From contig CAITFY010000007.1 of the NCBI GenBank assembly GCA_903891755.1, positions 1-16,563 of the forward strand: DNA of 16,563 nucleotides, read 5' to 3'. Origin of the DNA: an uncultured Actinomycetes bacterium. Its GTDB lineage: Bacteria > Actinomycetota > Actinomycetes > Nanopelagicales > Nanopelagicaceae. A program made the position numbers and the translations under genes. The notes under the pieces were generated by a model. That model worked only from the letters and a program-made list of their open reading frames with translations. It did no database searches and was not told the DNA's origin. This document shows positions 14,264 through 16,563 of this stretch, in pieces (position 1 is the first letter of the stretch; every line of letters starts with the position of its first letter).

Positions 14264-14351
14264 TGGCGGAGAATGAGGGATTTGAACCCTCGAAAGGTTG
14301 CCCTTTACACGCTTTCCAAGCGTGCGCACTCGGCCGCTATGCGAATTCTCC
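14264..14351 (-). tRNA. tRNA-Ser, anticodon GGA (reads UCC/UCU)
   Basis: The 88-nt class II tRNA folds completely. The acceptor stem is GGAGAAT/ATTCTCC. The anticodon stem is CACGC/GCGTG with loop TTGGAAA, giving GGA. The long variable arm is built on AAAGG-GCAA-CCTTT, and the T arm is GAGGG/CCCTC around TTCAAAT. The discriminator is G, and CCA is encoded at 14266-14264. It is divergent from the SRP RNA gene with about 60 bp between them. The three unknown small genes lie directly at its 3' side. Confidence 0.95.
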
Positions 14352-14410
14352 AGTGCAGGCCTCTCGGCCAACAAGTCGTAGCCTATCGGTCTTAGAAACT
14401 ATGATTGCCC

Positions 14411-14505
14411 ACAGATCCTTCGTGCGGCGTTACCGTACTGAACTCCCCCAGGACCGGAAGGTAGCAAGGGTAGGTGCGCTCTGGCGGGTGCACGGAGGGT
14501 CCCTA
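14411..14505 (+). ncRNA. ffs: Signal recognition particle RNA, small bacterial (4.5S-like) type
   Basis: The Ffh-binding apical region is evident at about 14449-14476: the conserved GGACCGGAAGGTAGCAAGGG with its GGAA tetraloop-like tip and internal AGCA bulge. The ends pair over 12 bp (14414-14425 with 14490-14501, allowing G-U pairs), closing a roughly 95-nt hairpin without an Alu domain. TATGAT at 14400-14405 is a near-consensus -10 placed about 6 nt before the 5' end. It acts in co-translational membrane targeting with Ffh. Location just upstream of dnaX is a known arrangement in Gram-positive bacteria. Exact ends are estimated. Confidence 0.9.
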
Positions 14506-14519
14506 TAAAAAGGAGAACG

Positions 14520-16226
14520 GTGTCACTCGCTCTATATAGAAAGTATCGCCCTTCGACCTTCGCTGAGGTTATTGGGCAAGAGCATGTCACTGTGCCCCTC
14601 TCTAACGCCTTAGCTTCTGGATCAATCCACCACGCATATCTATTTAGCGGTCCACGTGGATGTGGCAAAACCTCAAGCGCCCGAATCATGGCGCGCTCGC
14701 TCAACTGTGAAAAAGGTCCGACTCCAACTCCGTGCGGCACCTGCCAATCCTGTACTGACCTGGTTGCAAACGGTCCGGGTTCGATTGATGTTATGGAGCT
14801 CGATGCTGCAACGCATGGACTTGTAGATGATGCTCGCGATCTGCGCGATAAGGCTTTCTTCTCTCCAGTTTCATCGCGATACAAGATTTACATTATTGAT
14901 GAGGCCCACCAACTCGGACCCGGAGCTGCAAATGCTCTCCTCAAAGTTGTAGAAGAGCCACCTCCTCACGTCATCTTTATCTTTGCCACAACTGAGCCAG
15001 ATAAGTTGATCTCAACTATCCGCTCTCGTACACATCACTATCCATTTAGATTGGTACCGCCCGGAATTCTCGCGACTCATCTAGAGAAGATTTGCGACCT
15101 AGAGGGGATCAAAGTTGCAAAGGGAGTAATTCCACTCGTTGTTCGCTCAAGTGGTGGATCTGTTCGCGATGCGCTCTCTGTTCTCGGCCAACTTCTTGCA
15201 GGCGCTGGCAAAGATGGCGTTACCTATGAGATTGCAGTTCAACTCTTGGGCTACACAGATGGTGCGCTCCTAGATGAAGCGATTGATGCGCTCGCTGCGC
15301 GAGATAGCACAACGATATTTAATACAATCGATCGCGTCATCGAATCTGGACTTGATCCTCGTCGATTTACCCAAGATTTCTTAGAAAGACTTCGCGATCT
15401 GATTATCGTGGGAGCGGTTAAAGAGAAGACCTCACATGTACTTCGCGACTTTCCCGAAGATCAACTTGAACGTATGCAAGCTCAAGCTAATTTGATTGGC
15501 GCGGCGACACTTATCCGCGCAGCTGACATCACCTCTCTTGGCCTTACAGAGATGCGTGGTGCAACAGCGCCCCGTTTGATTCTGGAGCTTATTTGTGGAC
15601 GTATCTTGCTTCCGGCAAGTGATGATTCAGCTCTACTTGCGCGCATCGAGCGTCTAGAGCGCGGAGTAAATCTCGTTACACACTCCGAGCCAGCAGTTGT
15701 AGAGAAGGCGCCAGCTGCACCCGTAGCCGAACCTGCAAAAGCAAAACCGGTTGTTGAAAGAAAACCTGTTGAAGAAACTTCTGCACCGAAAGTCGAAGCA
15801 CCAGTTGCTGTTGCTCCTGTTACACCTGCACCAGCACAACCCGTTGGACCCGTTGATATTTCTGCGCTGCGTCGTTTGTGGCCAGAGGTAATTGAAAATG
15901 TTAAGAAGCGTCGCAGACTCACTTGGTCACTTCTCTCTGCGAGCGCACAAGTACTTGCAGTCGATGACAAAGCAATCACAGTTGGCATCGTTAATGCTGG
16001 CGCCCGTGATTCATTTGTACGAAGCGGAAGTGAAGAGATTTTGGCGGCAGCGTTCCAAGATGTAACAGGATTGGTGCGCAAGATTGATGTCGTGGTTGAC
16101 GCATCTATTAGTGCTCCGCAATACGAACGCACAACTGAAGAGCCAACTGATGCAGATCAACTCTCTGGAACCGCCTTGCTTGCACGCGAACTTGGCGCGC
16201 AAGTCATTCGAGAATTTGAGCGCTGA
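14520..16226 (+). CDS. dnaX: DNA polymerase III subunit gamma/tau
   Basis: This is the clamp-loader ATPase of the replicative polymerase, 568 residues. The start is GTG with a good AAGGAG site 4 nt upstream and the classical N-terminus LALYRKYRPSTFAEVIGQEHV. Walker A is GPRGCGKT at 44-51. Zinc-module cysteines are C63, C72, C75 and C78. Walker B is IYIIDEAH at 123-130. The sensor-1 and SRx region is FATTEPDKLISTIRSRT at 155-171. A Pro/Ala/Val/Lys-rich linker (about 392-445) joins a C-terminal domain (ISALRRLWPEVIENVKKRRRLTW onward) that would contact the polymerase. No A-rich slippery heptamer is visible, so a frameshifted short form is not indicated. Its stop overlaps the recR start by one base (TGATG). 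Confidence 0.96.
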   Translation: MSLALYRKYRPSTFAEVIGQEHVTVPLSNALASGSIHHAYLFSGPRGCGKTSSARIMARSLNCEKGPTPTPCGTCQSCTDLVANGPGSIDVMELDAATHGLVDDARDLRDKAFFSPVSSRYKIYIIDEAHQLGPGAANALLKVVEEPPPHVIFIFATTEPDKLISTIRSRTHHYPFRLVPPGILATHLEKICDLEGIKVAKGVIPLVVRSSGGSVRDALSVLGQLLAGAGKDGVTYEIAVQLLGYTDGALLDEAIDALAARDSTTIFNTIDRVIESGLDPRRFTQDFLERLRDLIIVGAVKEKTSHVLRDFPEDQLERMQAQANLIGAATLIRAADITSLGLTEMRGATAPRLILELICGRILLPASDDSALLARIERLERGVNLVTHSEPAVVEKAPAAPVAEPAKAKPVVERKPVEETSAPKVEAPVAVAPVTPAPAQPVGPVDISALRRLWPEVIENVKKRRRLTWSLLSASAQVLAVDDKAITVGIVNAGARDSFVRSGSEEILAAAFQDVTGLVRKIDVVVDASISAPQYERTTEEPTDADQLSGTALLARELGAQVIREFER

Positions 16227-16563
16227 TGTACGAGGGTGCGATACAAGATCTCATTGATGAATTAGGAAGACTTCCCGGCATCGGCCCTAAGTCCGCCCAA
16301 CGCATCGCCTTTCACATCATTCAATCAGAGCGCGTTGATGTCAGCCGATTGGTTGATGTTCTTCGGACCGTAAAAGAGCGAGTGAAGTTCTGCATCGAAT
16401 GCGGAAATATCTCCGAAGAAGATCTCTGCCGAATCTGCCGCGACCCACGCCGCGACAACACTTCAATCTGTGTCGTTGAAGAGAGTAAAGATGTGATGGC
16501 CATTGAGAAGACCCGTGAATTTAGGGGTAAGTACCATGTGCTGGGCGGGGCAATCTCACCGAT
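16226..16563 (+). CDS. recR: Recombination mediator RecR, N-terminal 112 residues (cut by window end)
   Basis: RecR works with RecF/RecO in loading RecA at single-strand gaps. The N-terminus LIDELGRLPGIGPKSAQRIAFHI (9-31) is the helix-hairpin-helix DNA-binding segment. C56, C59, C68 and C71 form the four-cysteine zinc finger. The Toprim domain starts at SICVVEESKDVMAIEKT (80-96), with E85 and E86 in the acidic position, and is interrupted by the edge of the sequence. Its ATG overlaps the dnaX stop (TGATG), so it is translationally coupled to dnaX. A ybaB/ebfC gene usually found between these two is absent here. Confidence 0.95.
   Translation, partial: MYEGAIQDLIDELGRLPGIGPKSAQRIAFHIIQSERVDVSRLVDVLRTVKERVKFCIECGNISEEDLCRICRDPRRDNTSICVVEESKDVMAIEKTREFRGKYHVLGGAISP

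Noticed and set aside
14358..14370. Small palindrome GGCCTCTCGGCC between tRNA-Ser(GGA) and SRP RNA as a terminator
   Set aside because: The stem is only 4 bp, has no U-run in either direction and lies in the 5' region of both genes. It is more likely leader sequence.
14399..14884. Minus-strand frame of 161 codons over SRP RNA and the dnaX start
   Set aside because: It is antisense to a well-conserved RNA and the dnaX ATPase domain. No ribosome binding site or recognisable protein.
15700..15790. Programmed frameshift site in dnaX for a separate gamma subunit
   Set aside because: The linker has short A-runs (AAAA) but no A-AAA-AAG-type heptamer followed by a clear stem-loop, so there is no support for frameshifting.
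15482..16132. Long minus-strand frame of 216 codons inside dnaX
   Set aside because: It mirrors the Pro/Ala-rich linker and C-terminal part of an unmistakable dnaX. Its product is low-complexity Ser/Thr/Ala-rich with no start signals.

Overview
The window looks like chromosomal DNA of a small-genome actinobacterium, probably a freshwater planktonic lineage of the acI/Nanopelagicales type. The evidence is as follows. GC content is moderate (judged by eye, not computed). Gene spacing is very tight, with stop/start overlaps and one junction of zero bases. The TadA-associated protein gene lies directly before tadA. There is a GH13 alpha-glucosidase and an AglE-type sugar transporter. An actinobacterial OB-fold domain is present, and an SRP RNA sits next to dnaX. 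The lineage is inference; assignment to Actinobacteria is firmer.

Left part (1-7393): carbohydrate use. A 5'-complete galT fragment runs off the left edge. It is divergent from a GH13 alpha-glucosidase, and the 43 bp between them carry two mirror-image leaderless promoters. The glucosidase converges, with no intergenic base, on a sugar ABC transporter read on the minus strand. In transcription order this transporter is a secreted binding protein, a strong 13-bp intercistronic hairpin, a MalF-type permease and a MalG-type permease. Upstream on the same strand lies a GH1 beta-glucosidase. No ATPase or regulator is present, so the importer must borrow both. Together these genes fit uptake and hydrolysis of alpha- and beta-linked oligosaccharides plus galactose entry.

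Middle (7430-10548): uracil phosphoribosyltransferase (upp) and an ACT-domain malic enzyme overlap by one base and lead into the beta-glucosidase. The nominal ATG of upp overlaps that of the divergent TadA-associated gene, but family N-termini and promoter spacing put the real upp start at a GTG 66 bases further in. The TadA-associated gene overlaps tadA by one base, and a tRNA-Ser(CGA) follows.

Right part (10568-16563): a KimA-like potassium transporter with an unusual C-terminal OB-fold, apparently a fusion of two proteins usually encoded separately. Then come three small unrecognised genes next to tRNA-Ser(GGA): one secreted protein and a pair overlapping by 4 nt. They are followed by the SRP RNA, dnaX (gamma/tau) and the start of recR. 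The usual ybaB gene between dnaX and recR is absent.

The most notable observations are the repeated TANNNT-(6-7 nt)-start arrangement of leaderless genes, the KimA-OB fusion, the missing ybaB, the tRNA-linked small-gene cluster with a consensus DnaA box at its promoter, and the ATPase-less sugar importer. I see no CRISPR array, insertion sequence, integrase or phage gene.
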